Shown piece by piece: positions 1 through 7,414 of a DNA stretch of 9,647 nucleotides. The notes beneath the pieces were generated by a model. The model made no database searches. It saw only the letters and a list, made by a program, of their open reading frames with translations, and was not told the DNA's origin. Position 1 is the first letter of the stretch; every line of letters starts with the position of its first letter. The position numbers and the translations under genes are program-made. This stretch comes from Clostridiales bacterium (GTDB taxonomy: Bacteria > Bacillota > Clostridia > Saccharofermentanales > UBA5734), in NCBI GenBank assembly GCA_003532195.1, contig DOFA01000062.1, forward strand, positions 422 through 10,068, in the 5' to 3' direction.

Positions 1-3000
1 CTTCGCAGGCAGCTGCTGCTCCTGCCGGGCGCACATGTGTCCACGATCCACGCCTTCTGCCTCTCAGTGATCCGCGACTTTTACCATCAGGCACGGGACG
101 AATCGGGTGAGCCGCTGGTTTCTCCCGATTTCATGATCGATGATGGCGCTGAAAGTGACATTTTGCTGGATGAGTCGGTCGAAAGCCTGCTGCAGGAATG
201 TCATGAAGCGATTGATCTGGCGCAGCGGGACCCGTCACAGCTCGAGTTGCCGGATGAGTTGACCGGTCGGTTGTCCGAAGAGTGGACCGGCTCGGCTTTT
301 ATCGACGCTTTCTATCGCCTGGTCGATGGTTATGGCGGAGCCCGAAATGAAAACTCACTCAAGGAACTAATCCTGAGCCTGTATCGTTTTTTGAGAAGTA
401 TGCCGGATTACGCGGCTTTTGTCCGTGAAAAGCTGGCGGTCTATGATCAAGACGCGAGCTGTTTTTCCCAAAGCGAAGCTGCCAAGGTCCTGGTCGGGCA
501 GCTGAAGCTGCGGCTTGATCGGGCCATGACCGTTTTGGATGATTTGGAGTCCGGGCTCGAATCGGTCCGGCTCTATGCCGATCGCAAGAAAAATGAGGAG
601 TCCAAGGATCGCTATCGCGATGCGTTTTCGATCCTGAGCTCCCTCCATGAGGGCATCACGGAGAATCGATACGATTATGACGAGATTTACCGGTTAACCA
701 GGCCTTTGGCCGAAATTGCCGGCCCTCGGGGTCACCGGTCCGATACGCCGGAAAAGAAAGCGTTTTCGGAGCTCTTCTGCTCCTATGTCGCCGAGGCCGT
801 GTATACAGCCGCCGGCGGAGCCGGACAGCAAAAATGCTTGGACGCCTTCCGGTTCAATCCGTTGATCGCCTTTGAGCGGCCGTCTGACGTCATCGAGGCG
901 GAGCTGATGGCCATGCGTCCGTCTGTCCACTGTCTGATGGCACTGGTCCTGGCTGTCGATGCCCGTTACGCCACGCAAAAACATCAGGCAGGCATCATTG
1001 ATTTCAGCGATTTCGAGCATTTGGCCTTGACGATTCTGCGCAGCCCGGAGGCAGGCGAGTACTACCGCTCCCGGATCAAGGAAGTCTATATTGACGAATA
1101 CCAGGACACTAGCAGCATCCAGGAAGCGATTGTGGCCAGCATCACCGATCGCAATTGCCTCATGGTGGGCGATGTCAAGCAGAGCATCTACCGTTTCCGG
1201 CACGCTCAGCCGCGGCTGTTTCTGGATCGGGCCGCCGGTTATCTGGACGGCCGCCAGGGCAAGCTGTTTCTGCTTAACCGCAATTTCCGCAGCGTGGCCG
1301 GAATCCTGGCCGCCGCCAATGACCTGTTCAGCCAATTGATGTCCCGGGGAGCCGGCGAGATTGAATATGACGAATCTCAAATGCTGTGCGAAAGCCGGCC
1401 GGATGATCCCGGCCAGCCGGCGCCGGTCACCCTGCTGCTGCTCGACCGGCAGCCCGGCGATGAAGCGCAGGAAGAGGAAGATGACATCGGGCTGGCTGAA
1501 GAGAACGAAGACGCCCCTGGTCCGCCCGAAGCGGATGTTCCTGCGGCATCCGTGCCGGAACTGCCGGCCGGTGAGTTATCCCGGGAGCAGCAGGAGGCCT
1601 GGCTGGCTGTCCGGCAGATGCACTTGCTGCATAAAAAAGACCGCGCCTGGAAAGATATGGCTGTCCTCTGCCGGACCCGGGCTGTCGTCAAAGTCTATCG
1701 CGATCAGCTGGAAGCCTATGGAATCCCGATTGCCGCCGAAACGGACGGAAACATCCTCGACACGCCGGTTTTACGGCTCATGGAAGCCCTGATCAATCTT
1801 CTGGACAATGTCAGGCAGGATATCCCGCTGGCAGCTGTGCTCAAGTCGGACTTATACCGCGGCGGCTTTTCTGCCGAAGAACTGGCGCTGATCCGCCTGG
1901 ATGCCCGCCGGATCAAACCCAGCTGCCGCTTTTACCATGACGCGGTTTTTCTTTACGCGCAGGAGGGATCGGATTTGGGGCTGCGCCGGCGGCTGGGTGA
2001 TTTTCTTGATTGGCTGGAGCGCCTGCGCGGCAAGGAACAGATTCTGTCGATCAGCGAACTGGTCGGTTTGATATTCGCCGAGACCGGCTGGCTGGACCGG
2101 CTGGCGGCCCAACCCGGCGGCGCGGTCCAGATCTGCTGGCTGCGGCAATTCCAAGCCTGGGCAGAGAAATTTGAAAGCCGTCGCCAGCGCGGCCTTTATG
2201 CCTTCGCCCGCTATTTGGAAAGCCTGCGCCGCCGCAATGAGGCGGATCTGCAGCTGCCGGCCGCTGACACGGACTGCGAAGCTGTCCGGGTCATGACGAT
2301 CCACGGCAGCAAAGGGCTGGAATTCCCGATTGTTTTCCTGGTCGGCACCGGATATGGGCTTCGTCCGCGCGACAGCCGGGACAGTGTCCTGATCAGCGAA
2401 ACTTTGGGCATCGGTCCGGATTTTGCTGATACCGAGCTGCAGGTACGATATCCGACCCATCTGAAGCTGGCGATGTTAGAGGCAAATAAAGCCACCTCGC
2501 TGGCTGAGGAGATGCGTCTGCTTTATGTTGCCATGACTCGGGCGATGGACCAGCTTCATGTCGTCGGCAGTGTCCGGATTCGCCCCGGCCAGGGCGACAG
2601 GCGCCTGGCCTTGCTGCTGGAGCAGGCACGCGGTCAAATCGGCCGCCGGCTGCCGGATTATCTTGTCCTGTCTGGCCGCAGTTATCTGGAATGGATCATT
2701 CTGGCTCTGGCGCGCCAGACCGATCTGGACTTGTCGTGGCTGACCGGCAGCGCCGCCGCAGAGCAAAAAGCCCGGACTGAACCAGATTTCCAGCCGCTTT
2801 GGCGGATCAGCCGCTTTCAGATCCGGGAACTGCAAAAGGAAATCGAAGTTCTGTCTTCTAATTCCAGCGCCGGCGTTCAGCCTCAGGGCAGCATCCAGCC
2901 GGCCGGTCCCGACCCGGCGGCGGTGTTGTTCCAGTGCCTGTCCGGAGAGTCGGGCGAATCCGGTCAGGATAGCCGGCTGGCGCTGATCAGGCAAAGCGTG

Positions 3001-3795
3001 GCAGAACCTTACCGTTTTGCCGACGCAGCCCGGACGCCAGCTAAGCTGACCGTCAGCGAATTGAAACGCCGGGAACAAACTGACAGGGTCCAACAGGAAG
3101 AGGACGGCGTCAGCCAGCCCGCTTTGCTGACAACCGAAATGACTTCAGACAGCCTGCCCCGCGGCATCGGCCTGACTCTGCGCGGCTGGCCTGAAGCCCA
3201 AGCCGGGCAATCCGAATCAGCCAGCCGGCTGGGAACTGTACTGCATGCCCTGTTTCGCTACCTGGATCTTCCGGCCGCGCGGCAGCAGCCGGATTTACCG
3301 GAAATCGACCGCCAGCTGGCAGCCATGGCGTCAGCCGGCATGCTGGCCGTGTCTGATCTTGAAACCGTCCGGCCCTTCCGTCAGAACATCCTGGCTTTTA
3401 TCCGCTCCGACCTGGCCGGAGCCATGGCTGCGGCCTTCCGGGATCCGCGCCGGCCGATTTACCAGGAAATGCCGTTTACTCTGGCTGTTCCGGCTGGCGA
3501 GATTTATACCAGGCGCCCGGGGCTGGCTCCGGATGACAGGGTTATGGTCCAGGGAATCATTGACTGCTGGTTTGAAGATGAAACCGGAATTACGCTGATT
3601 GATTACAAATCTGACCGGCTGGACGGCGATGCCGGGGACTGCCTGGCCGAGCTGCGCCGACGCTATAGCCTGCAAATGGCCTATTATGCCCGGGCGATCC
3701 GGGCGGCGACCGGCAAGAAAGTCAATCGCCGCCTGATCTGGCTGATTCGCCAGGCCCGGGCTTATGAATGGCCCGCGGAGGGGGATCTGCCATGA
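1..3795 (+). CDS. addA: ATP-dependent helicase/nuclease subunit AddA (5' end outside the window)
   Basis: AddA is the helicase and nuclease subunit of the AddAB complex, which resects double-strand DNA breaks and loads RecA, the role RecBCD has in enterics. The reading frame is open from base 1, so the GTG at 37 is an internal valine codon. By comparison with Bacillus subtilis AddA, about 100 N-terminal residues including the Walker A motif are missing. UvrD-type motifs visible: TIHAFC (43-60), Walker B DEYQDT (1093-1110), GDVKQSIYRFR (from 1168), LNRNFRS (around 1273), TIHGSKGLEF (2296-2325) and LLYVAMTRA (2518-2544). The C-terminal RecB-like nuclease looks intact: His at 3244, Asp at 3562 (GIID), Asp and Lys at 3601 and 3607 (DYKSD) and the Q-x-x-x-Y motif from 3673. 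A Glu/Asp-rich, then Pro/Ala-rich linker lies around 1465-1580. The stop TGA overlaps the ATG of the next gene. addB is expected just upstream but is not in view. Identification is firm. Confidence 0.96.
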   Translation, partial: LRRQLLLLPGAHVSTIHAFCLSVIRDFYHQARDESGEPLVSPDFMIDDGAESDILLDESVESLLQECHEAIDLAQRDPSQLELPDELTGRLSEEWTGSAFIDAFYRLVDGYGGARNENSLKELILSLYRFLRSMPDYAAFVREKLAVYDQDASCFSQSEAAKVLVGQLKLRLDRAMTVLDDLESGLESVRLYADRKKNEESKDRYRDAFSILSSLHEGITENRYDYDEIYRLTRPLAEIAGPRGHRSDTPEKKAFSELFCSYVAEAVYTAAGGAGQQKCLDAFRFNPLIAFERPSDVIEAELMAMRPSVHCLMALVLAVDARYATQKHQAGIIDFSDFEHLALTILRSPEAGEYYRSRIKEVYIDEYQDTSSIQEAIVASITDRNCLMVGDVKQSIYRFRHAQPRLFLDRAAGYLDGRQGKLFLLNRNFRSVAGILAAANDLFSQLMSRGAGEIEYDESQMLCESRPDDPGQPAPVTLLLLDRQPGDEAQEEEDDIGLAEENEDAPGPPEADVPAASVPELPAGELSREQQEAWLAVRQMHLLHKKDRAWKDMAVLCRTRAVVKVYRDQLEAYGIPIAAETDGNILDTPVLRLMEALINLLDNVRQDIPLAAVLKSDLYRGGFSAEELALIRLDARRIKPSCRFYHDAVFLYAQEGSDLGLRRRLGDFLDWLERLRGKEQILSISELVGLIFAETGWLDRLAAQPGGAVQICWLRQFQAWAEKFESRRQRGLYAFARYLESLRRRNEADLQLPAADTDCEAVRVMTIHGSKGLEFPIVFLVGTGYGLRPRDSRDSVLISETLGIGPDFADTELQVRYPTHLKLAMLEANKATSLAEEMRLLYVAMTRAMDQLHVVGSVRIRPGQGDRRLALLLEQARGQIGRRLPDYLVLSGRSYLEWIILALARQTDLDLSWLTGSAAAEQKARTEPDFQPLWRISRFQIRELQKEIEVLSSNSSAGVQPQGSIQPAGPDPAAVLFQCLSGESGESGQDSRLALIRQSVAEPYRFADAARTPAKLTVSELKRREQTDRVQQEEDGVSQPALLTTEMTSDSLPRGIGLTLRGWPEAQAGQSESASRLGTVLHALFRYLDLPAARQQPDLPEIDRQLAAMASAGMLAVSDLETVRPFRQNILAFIRSDLAGAMAAAFRDPRRPIYQEMPFTLAVPAGEIYTRRPGLAPDDRVMVQGIIDCWFEDETGITLIDYKSDRLDGDAGDCLAELRRRYSLQMAYYARAIRAATGKKVNRRLIWLIRQARAYEWPAEGDLP
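3777..3781 (+). promoter_or_regulatory. Ribosome binding site of the mnmM remnant
   Basis: GGAGG lies 10 bases before the ATG at 3792, inside the last codons of addA. It supports starting at MKHGSD rather than at an upstream in-frame codon near 3768, and it suggests coupled translation with addA. Confidence 0.6.
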
Positions 3796-4281
3796 AACAC
3801 GGATCGGACCGACAGCAGGGCGTAATAAAAAATGCCCTGGAGCTTTCCCATCAATATATCCGTGAAATTGTCCGCCCGGGCGACCGGGTTGTTGACGCCA
3901 CCGCCGGAAACGGCGGCGACACCTGCTTTTTAGCAGATTTAGCCGGCGATGCGGGTCATGTTGACGCTTTCGATATCCAGGCGGCCGCCCTGGCCAAAAC
4001 CAGCTTGAATTTGTCGGCCGCCGGACTGTCCGGGCGCTGCACGCTCCATCTAGCGAGCCACGACCATAGCCGCACTGCAGCAGGCGCTGGATCTGCTCCT
4101 GCCCGGAGGCATCGTCACCGTCGGGTTATATTACGGGGGCGACAGCGGCTTTGCCGAACGGGATGCCGTTTTGGTCTGGCTGAACGAAGTCGATGTCCAT
4201 CGGTTTGCCATCCAGAAAATCGAAATGATCAATCCGGCCGGCTGCCCGCCGATTTTTATCTGTCTGGAGAAACTGGCCTGA
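3792..4281 (+). pseudogene. mnmM: Disrupted MnmM/YtqB-type tRNA methyltransferase with internal deletion and frameshift
   Basis: MnmM (YtqB) is a class I SAM-dependent methyltransferase that in Gram-positive bacteria makes the final methylation of the mnm5(s2)U34 wobble base in tRNA. The start ATG at 3792 overlaps the addA stop as ATGA and has GGAGG at 3777-3781. The N-terminal part is intact: the SAM-binding loop DATAGNGGDTCFLADLAG, the acidic FDIQ strand, and SHDH, which ends at about 4067. The homologous C-terminal part resumes in another frame at about 4063 (TIAALQQALDLLLPGG, then GLYYGGDSG and NPAGCPPIFICLEK) and stops at 4281. Compared with the B. subtilis protein, roughly 37 residues between these blocks are absent, including the NLGYLPGGDK motif. 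The loss must be 2 modulo 3 bases, so about 110 or 113. If the frame is followed without shift it runs to 4379 as arginine-rich, family-unlike sequence. A true pseudogene and a metagenome assembly collapse are both possible. Confidence 0.85.
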
Positions 4282-4813
4282 ACTCCTCTTTCGCCGCATC
4301 CGGCTGTTTCTCCCGGATTGCCGCCGCCCGCCGGTCCGACCTCGATCCGGCCGCCTTATCCAGCCGCCTTCTTTCCTGAAAGAATGCTTTCAGGATGTTT
4401 GAGCAATTCTCAGCCAGCACGCCGCCCTGAACCTCTACCTGGTGGTTCAAGTGCAGGGAGAAGATGTCGGTGACCGAACCGCAGGCGCCGGCTTTGGGAT
4501 CAGCTGCGCCGAAAACCACCTGGCTGATTCTGGCCTGGACAATGGCGCCGGCGCACATGACACAGGGCTCAAGCGTCACATAGAGCGTGCAGCCTTCCAG
4601 CCGCCAGCTGCCCAGACGGCGGCTGGCCTGCCGGATAGCGGACAATTCCGCGTGCCGGGTGACATCTTGCCGCTTTTCCCGCTGATTATAGCCGCGGCCG
4701 ACGATCCGGCCATCCCGGACGATGACGGCGCCGACCGGCGGTTCGCCATCCCGGCCGGCCCGCTCAGCCTGCCGCAAGGCGGCTTTCATCCAGTATTCCT
4801 GACCGCGGGCCAT
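4256..4813 (-). CDS. tadA: tRNA-specific adenosine deaminase TadA
   Basis: TadA deaminates adenosine 34 of tRNA-Arg(ACG) to inosine in the cytoplasm, which lets it read several Arg codons, and is usually essential. The 185-residue protein has the cytidine-deaminase fold signature: HAELSAIRQ supplies a zinc ligand and the catalytic Glu, and TLEPCVMCAGAI supplies the PCxxC zinc ligands. VFGAADPKAGACGS follows as in the family. The start MARGQEYWM is preferred over the later Met because the EYWM segment is conserved near the N-terminus of known TadA proteins. The upstream sequence has only a weak ribosome binding site, and the galK stop is just three bases before the ATG, so translational coupling is likely. 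The recognisable domain ends near LKAFFQERRR. About 35 charged residues follow and run into the 3' end of the convergent mnmM remnant, overlapping it by 26 bases. The longer tail is unusual but not disqualifying. Confidence 0.95.
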   Translation of the reverse strand: MARGQEYWMKAALRQAERAGRDGEPPVGAVIVRDGRIVGRGYNQREKRQDVTRHAELSAIRQASRRLGSWRLEGCTLYVTLEPCVMCAGAIVQARISQVVFGAADPKAGACGSVTDIFSLHLNHQVEVQGGVLAENCSNILKAFFQERRRLDKAAGSRSDRRAAAIREKQPDAAKEEFRPVSPDR

Positions 4814-4816
4814 GGG

Positions 4817-6109
4817 CTACAATTCCAGACGCGCGGAACCAACCGGGCGGATGCGCATTTTCCAGGCGGAGTTGGCGCCAAAGAGTGAATTCATGGCTGC
4901 GAGGTAATCATCGGCCAGATCCAGCGGTACAAAGGCCTGGATTGTGCCGGCGAATCCCCCGCCGTGGACCCGGCAGGCGCCGCGGCCGGACAGGATCTGC
5001 TCGGAAACGGCGAGGGCGACCGACAGCGGCTGTTCCTGGGGATGGCTTGATGAATAGACGTTTTGCAGCCGGGTCCAGGAACTTATGCCGGATAAACGGA
5101 CCAGGCGGAGAAAATCATCAAAACGGTTTTCCTGCAGGGCTGCGGTCTGGGCGCTGACCCGTTCATTGTCCTGGAAAAAATGGATGGCGCGCAGCAAAAC
5201 CGGGTCGGTGGTCCGGCTGCGCAGCTGGGCCAGTTCGCGCCAGAAAACGGCCGGATCAACTTCCCGCAAAACCGTTTTCCCAAACAAGCCGGCTGCCTGG
5301 CGCATGTCCCGCGGCACAGAAGCATAATCGTCCGTCAGGTCGGCATGGCTGCCGCCGGTATTGGTAATAACCAGGCAATGCCCGGTCTGCTCGAAATCGA
5401 TATCAAACGTCTGGACCAGCGGCTGTTCCGGGCGGAGAAAATCAATCGTGATAAAACCGCCGAAGGCGCAGGCACATTGGTCCATTAATCCGCAAGGCTT
5501 ACCGAAATAGACGTTTTCCGCATATTGGGAGATCAGCGCTTTCTCGGTCGCCGGCATCCGGCCGCCGTTGTAGAAATCATCCAGGATGGTGGCGACCAGG
5601 ACTTCAAAGGCGGCAGAAGAACTCAGGCCAGAGCCTTTGGGGACTCGGCTGGTCGTGCAGATGTCCAATCCGCCGACCGGATAGCCCCGCTGCCGGAAAG
5701 CGGCGGCGATACCTCGGATCAGCGAAGCGGAATGCTCTCGCTCCGACTCCGCCGGCTGCAGGTCGGCAAGGTCGATCAGGTCGGTGCGGTTGAATCCTTC
5801 CGATTTCAGGCGGATGACCTGATCCTGGTTGGGTGCGGCTATGGCGATGATATCCATGTCGACAGCCGCGCAAAGCACACGGCCGTGCTGATGATCGGTG
5901 TGGTTTCCGCCGACTTCGGTCCGCCCGGGCGTACTGAATAGCCGGGCCTGATCTTGGCCGGGGTAAGTCTGGCAGAACAGGTCGGCCAGATGCATCCAGC
6001 GCTGGCGCTGCATGTCCAGCTGGGCAGGGCCGGTGCCATAGAGGGCCTGGAAAAGGCCGCGGGCGGTCTGACCGGACAGGATCTGCGATAGATCAGACAA
6101 ATGGATCAT
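4817..6109 (-). CDS. galK: Galactokinase, clostridial type
   Basis: Galactokinase phosphorylates alpha-D-galactose at C1 with ATP, the first committed step of the Leloir pathway, in the cytoplasm. The protein has 430 residues and shows all three GHMP-kinase motifs: the galactokinase signature as GRTEVGGNHTDHQHGRVL, the ATP loop VPKGSGLSSSAAFEV, and the C-terminal GGGFAGTIQAFVP preceded by GACRVH. The N-terminal signature form (GGNHTDHQHG rather than GEHxDYxxG) and the longer N-terminus match the divergent galactokinases found in clostridia. The frame is open to 6262, but ATG 6109 is chosen because AGGAGG stands 8 bases upstream (6118-6123) and the extension would overlap the preceding gene. 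No galT, galE or transporter gene is adjacent. It is the middle gene of a minus-strand operon, 62 bases after DUF3842 and 3 bases before tadA. A related GHMP sugar kinase with altered specificity cannot be excluded. Confidence 0.93.
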   Translation of the reverse strand: MIHLSDLSQILSGQTARGLFQALYGTGPAQLDMQRQRWMHLADLFCQTYPGQDQARLFSTPGRTEVGGNHTDHQHGRVLCAAVDMDIIAIAAPNQDQVIRLKSEGFNRTDLIDLADLQPAESEREHSASLIRGIAAAFRQRGYPVGGLDICTTSRVPKGSGLSSSAAFEVLVATILDDFYNGGRMPATEKALISQYAENVYFGKPCGLMDQCACAFGGFITIDFLRPEQPLVQTFDIDFEQTGHCLVITNTGGSHADLTDDYASVPRDMRQAAGLFGKTVLREVDPAVFWRELAQLRSRTTDPVLLRAIHFFQDNERVSAQTAALQENRFDDFLRLVRLSGISSWTRLQNVYSSSHPQEQPLSVALAVSEQILSGRGACRVHGGGFAGTIQAFVPLDLADDYLAAMNSLFGANSAWKMRIRPVGSARLEL

Positions 6110-6117
6110 GAACAATG

Positions 6118-6123
6118 CCTCCT
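6118..6123 (-). promoter_or_regulatory. Ribosome binding site of galK
   Basis: On the minus strand this reads AGGAGG, 8 bases before the ATG at 6109. It decides the galK start against the longer open frame that begins at 6262. Confidence 0.8.
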
Positions 6124-6171
6124 GGAAAATAAAAATGCCGGCTATACAAAAAGCTTTAACAATTCCCTGGT

Positions 6172-6585
6172 TCAGCTCAGGTTCTGGCGGATCAATTCGA
6201 CTGCCTGGTCGATCCTGGCCGGCAAAGACTCGTCGGATATCCCGGCGACCTGCAGATGACATTTGTTTAAGGGAATAAGAATCTTAATCGCAGGGCTCAT
6301 CCCGATCGCTTCGGCCATGGACGGACTCAATTCTCCGAGCAGGGAACCAGCAGCCACAATGCCGATCGGGCCGGCAATCAAGTCGGCATGCCGGCAATTC
6401 CAGATAACCGCCGATTCTCCGGAGGCTCCGGTATCAGCGCCAGCCTTGAGCATTTGGGCGGTCGCCAGGGCATTGGTGCCCACGGCAACCAGTTCGCAGC
6501 CGGTCAGCTGTTCGCGGCGGATTTTTTCGATGAGCGCTTTGCCGATGCCGCCCCCTTGTCCGTCAATAATCAAGATACGCTTCAT
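6172..6585 (-). CDS. DUF3842 family protein
   Basis: A 137-residue protein of the DUF3842 family, which is common in clostridia and, as far as I know, has no assigned function. The N-terminus MKRILIIDGQGGGIGKALIE is a beta strand followed by a glycine-rich loop (GQGGGIGK, residues 9-16) that resembles a nucleotide-binding Rossmann turn. Other family-like blocks are AVGTNALATAQMLKAGAD, the segment NCRHADLIAGPIGI, and KILIPLNKC near the C-terminus. No signal peptide or clear membrane helix is seen, so it is probably cytoplasmic. The ATG at 6585 has AAGGAG 9 bases upstream (6595-6600). An open extension to 6828 crosses the divergent promoter region and is rejected. It is the first gene of an apparent operon with galK and tadA. 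A ligand-binding or regulatory role is only a guess from the glycine-rich loop. Confidence 0.88.
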   Translation of the reverse strand: MKRILIIDGQGGGIGKALIEKIRREQLTGCELVAVGTNALATAQMLKAGADTGASGESAVIWNCRHADLIAGPIGIVAAGSLLGELSPSMAEAIGMSPAIKILIPLNKCHLQVAGISDESLPARIDQAVELIRQNLS

Positions 6586-6594
6586 GCGTTTCAA

Positions 6595-6600
6595 CTCCTT
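6595..6600 (-). promoter_or_regulatory. Ribosome binding site of the DUF3842 gene
   Basis: On the minus strand this is AAGGAG with a 9-base spacer to the ATG at 6585. It fixes the start and excludes the long upstream extension. Confidence 0.8.
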
Positions 6601-6627
6601 GCCTAAACCAGGTTTTGCCTTTATAAT
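6599..6627 (+). promoter_or_regulatory. Predicted sigma-A-type promoter of the zinc-ribbon/PAP2 operon
   Basis: TTGCCT (6599-6604) and a perfect TATAAT (6622-6627) are separated by 17 bases, about 45 bases before the ATG at 6674. The -35 element matches the consensus at 4 of 6 positions. It overlaps by two bases the ribosome binding site of the divergent DUF3842 gene. No equally good minus-strand promoter is seen in the same gap, although one must exist for the DUF3842-galK-tadA operon. Confidence 0.55.
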
Positions 6628-6673
6628 AACATAATGTCGCTGTATTTTCTTGATGACTGAAGGATGGTATAAA

Positions 6674-7414
6674 ATGGCAATAAAAGAAGGCCGCTGCCCG
6701 AACTGCGGCTCAATACTCCAGTTGGACTCGGTTTCGGAAAAGGGCCATTGCATTTTTTGCGATGCCGTATTCGCCAGTAAGCAAGCAATTGAAATTGCAG
6801 AAAATCCCAAGGATGTCGTTTTCCCCAATACGCCGCAGCCTAAATATGAAGGCCCGAGCCTGGAGCCGCACCAAGGCCCGTCGGCTCAGGCCGCCGTGCG
6901 CCAGAAGCTGGCTCAGCCGGTTAAAAAGGCCAAACCGGCGCCGGTGATCTATATACCCAAGGATCCGGTCAAGCTTCCGGACATCCGGCTTTCGAAAAAG
7001 ATCAAGCTGCGTATTCTGGCCATCAGCCTGGCGGTGATCATTTTGACCGCCGGCGTTGGCATACCGGCGATCATTGCCCGGGACCAGGACCGCGCCAGTT
7101 TGTTCGAAGCCATGAAAGATGCCGGCCCTTTTCCGATCGATACAGCAAAAGCCATGGCTGTTCGCCGCAACGATAATTCTTACCTTCTGATCGCCTCTGG
7201 CCAAAGTGTCAGCCAGGAAGACATGATCGCCCTGTTCCGGGCTTTTTGTGAAGAAAGGGCTGCCCTGCGCGAAATCGACCTGAATGATTTCCGCGCCGCA
7301 TACGGCCGCGTGACGGTCGAGATGGTCACGCCTGACGGCGGATTCCTGATCGACCAGCCGGAAAGCCTGGCCGCCTTGAACGATGGTTCCGCAGTCACCG
7401 TCCTGGAAAAATGA
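6674..7414 (+). CDS. Zinc-ribbon, single-pass membrane protein of unknown function
   Basis: I do not recognise a named family. The 246-residue protein starts with a zinc ribbon, CPNC at residues 8-11 and CIFC at 26-29. A Pro/Gln/Ala-rich, probably unstructured linker with basic patches follows (about 45-105), then one membrane helix after a basic stop (KKIKLR, then a hydrophobic stretch at about 112-134). The last 110 or so residues are soluble and mixed in character. The basic residues before the helix predict the zinc ribbon inside the cell and the C-terminal domain outside. ATG 6674 is chosen because GAAGGA sits 9 bases upstream at 6659-6664. Upstream TTG 6650 and ATG 6653 lack a binding site. 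The stop overlaps the next gene's ATG as ATGA, so the two proteins are probably made together at the membrane. Confidence 0.8.
   Translation: MAIKEGRCPNCGSILQLDSVSEKGHCIFCDAVFASKQAIEIAENPKDVVFPNTPQPKYEGPSLEPHQGPSAQAAVRQKLAQPVKKAKPAPVIYIPKDPVKLPDIRLSKKIKLRILAISLAVIILTAGVGIPAIIARDQDRASLFEAMKDAGPFPIDTAKAMAVRRNDNSYLLIASGQSVSQEDMIALFRAFCEERAALREIDLNDFRAAYGRVTVEMVTPDGGFLIDQPESLAALNDGSAVTVLEK

Noticed and set aside
694..1380. Long antisense frame inside addA
   Set aside because: It is a mirror of the GC-rich coding strand, has no ribosome binding site and no recognisable domain. Other antisense frames in addA and galK were dismissed for the same reason.
3796..4255. SRP RNA or dnaX next to tadA, as found in many Bacillota
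   Set aside because: The sequence past the tadA end is the mnmM remnant. No SRP RNA signature is visible there.
4066..4379. Continuous extension of the mnmM frame to 4379
   Set aside because: After the junction the frame becomes arginine-rich and unlike the family, while the family sequence continues in another frame to 4281. It is a frameshift product.
6110..6262. Longer N-terminus for galK (51 extra residues)
   Set aside because: AGGAGG directly before ATG 6109, overlap with DUF3842, and lack of family-like sequence in the extension.
6586..6828. Longer N-terminus for the DUF3842 protein
   Set aside because: It would cross the divergent intergenic region and the zinc-ribbon gene. AAGGAG precedes ATG 6585, where family similarity begins.
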